From assembly GCF_007671655.1 (NCBI RefSeq), contig NZ_VCGX01000002.1, positions 310,001 through 374,000 on the forward strand: a stretch of DNA of 64,000 nucleotides, written 5' to 3'. The stretch comes from Marinobacter piscis (lineage in GTDB: Bacteria > Pseudomonadota > Gammaproteobacteria > Pseudomonadales > Oleiphilaceae). A program made the position numbers and the translations under genes. Positions 63,401-64,000 of this stretch are shown here, piece after piece. Position 1 is the first letter of the stretch; every line of letters starts with the position of its first letter. The notes beneath the pieces were generated by a model, which did not search any database, was not told the DNA's origin, and saw nothing but the letters and a program-made list of their open reading frames with translations.

Positions 63401-64000
63401 TTAGCGCAGGGAATGCGCCTCCCCTATTTCCGCCCAATGAGTGATACGTTGCTTGTCACCATCCCAGAAGTACTTCAGGTGCGGTCCTTGTACGGGTATG
63501 GAAACCGCTTTCGGCTTAAAAGCTGCGATACATTCGTCGCCGGGATGGCGAACGCTGTTGTACACCAGTCCATTTGAACCTTTTTTTCGCCATCGGCTCG
63601 CAAACGTCTGGCTTAAGCTGTAATCGTCCGCATCCGGATTATGCAGATCGTTGAACTCAGGTCCGCGGATATCGTGCATACTCATGGTTACGGAGCCTAT
63701 GTAAGCCCTCATAGTCAGCGCAATCGAATCTTCGTTGGCGGCTGCCATTTCCCGCTCCTTGTGAAAAACCGTCTCGCGAATAGCACCTTCCAGCGAACTG
63801 GCAGCGTAGTACACTCCAAAGTGCCGATCTGCAAAACGGCTTCCAAACCCAATATGCGTGAACGATGCCATGACAGGTGAGCTGCCAGGGCCACTGATCC
63901 GGTCGCCGGGTTGCACCAACCGGATATCCCCTGCTTCGTCGAGCAGTCGGGGGTTGGTCATGCTTTCAATCTCAAACGCCAGTTCAAATTCGTCTGGCTC
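63401..64000 (-). CDS. RES family NAD+ phosphorylase toxin, 5' partial
   Basis: The protein matches the RES domain of Xre/MbcA-RES type toxin-antitoxin systems, whose toxins degrade NAD+. Readable are ISGPGSSPVMASFTH, the conserved GVYYAASSLEGAIRETVFHKE with its Arg/Tyr/Glu catalytic surroundings, SRWRKKGSNGLVYNSVRHPG and the C-terminal VQGPHLKYFWDG. The frame stays open beyond the first visible Met (63961) to the window edge, and the upstream residues are family-like, so the gene begins to the right. The antitoxin gene would lie upstream, outside the window. Confidence 0.88.
   Translation of the reverse strand, partial: EPDEFELAFEIESMTNPRLLDEAGDIRLVQPGDRISGPGSSPVMASFTHIGFGSRFADRHFGVYYAASSLEGAIRETVFHKEREMAAANEDSIALTMRAYIGSVTMSMHDIRGPEFNDLHNPDADDYSLSQTFASRWRKKGSNGLVYNSVRHPGDECIAAFKPKAVSIPVQGPHLKYFWDGDKQRITHWAEIGEAHSLR

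Overview
The window looks like a chromosomal stretch of a marine gammaproteobacterium of the Marinobacter/Pseudomonas type. This rests on gene content (ETF/ETF-QO, an Mqo-type malate oxidase, YadGH-like exporter, RlmA, MipA), moderately high G+C, and a 28-bp dif site differing from the Escherichia coli dif at only two positions as I recall that sequence. Almost everything is ordinary core or semi-core gene content. No prophage, CRISPR array, insertion sequence or rRNA operon is visible.

Layout. 1-2757: a TVP38-flavoprotein disulfide reductase fusion (cut by the left edge) coupled to a radical SAM protein. 2830-7642: a thioesterase and the electron-transfer-flavoprotein system, with ETF-QO divergent from etfBA around a perfect 26-bp palindrome. 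7704-15547: rlmA, a saccharopine-dehydrogenase-like reductase, and a complete bd-type oxidase unit cydA-cydB-cydD-cydC whose CydA has the short Q-loop of cyanide-insensitive oxidases. 15730-18246: a methyltransferase, the thiosulfate dehydrogenase pair tsdB-tsdA and tRNA-Leu(UAA). 18274-26019: small envelope proteins, an enoyl-CoA hydratase-like protein, a lipoprotein, an ABC exporter, cardiolipin synthase and a MipA-like porin.

26038-34056 is a selenium locus: a selenate/phosphonate-type ABC transporter, a SenB-like selenosugar synthase, a flavoprotein-SelD fusion, and a GNAT-nitrilase protein translationally coupled to SelD. The partner SenA (selenoneine synthase) is not in the window, so the end product is open. 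34172-46057 holds a chemoreceptor, RecQ, an acyltransferase, an esterase, a universal stress protein, TrkH, ACP phosphodiesterase, a retropepsin-like protease, an IscU/NifU-like protein and an SQR-like flavoprotein with a DUF1641 partner. 46501-50698 holds mqo, an unusual isocitrate-dehydrogenase-like protein with a 165-residue internal duplication, and a pirin.

The replication terminus (dif, 51413-51440) lies in a long non-coding stretch next to an intact tyrosine recombinase. KOPS-like octamers found by eye point toward dif from both sides. After that come a Baeyer-Villiger-type monooxygenase, an MFS exporter, and a redox module. In the module a two-component system plus a ferric-reductase-like flavocytochrome is transcribed leftwards; a PepSY protein, a DUF2271 protein with a flavinylation-like motif, and a large PepSY/flavodoxin/NADPH-reductase membrane protein are transcribed rightwards. 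The right edge carries a Met-rich secreted protein, a decayed cupredoxin gene and a RES-family toxin cut by the window end.

Functionally, many genes feed or drain the quinone pool: ETF-QO, Mqo, the SQR-like protein, TsdBA via cytochromes, and the bd oxidase. This fits a respiratory heterotroph that can supplement growth with reduced sulfur.
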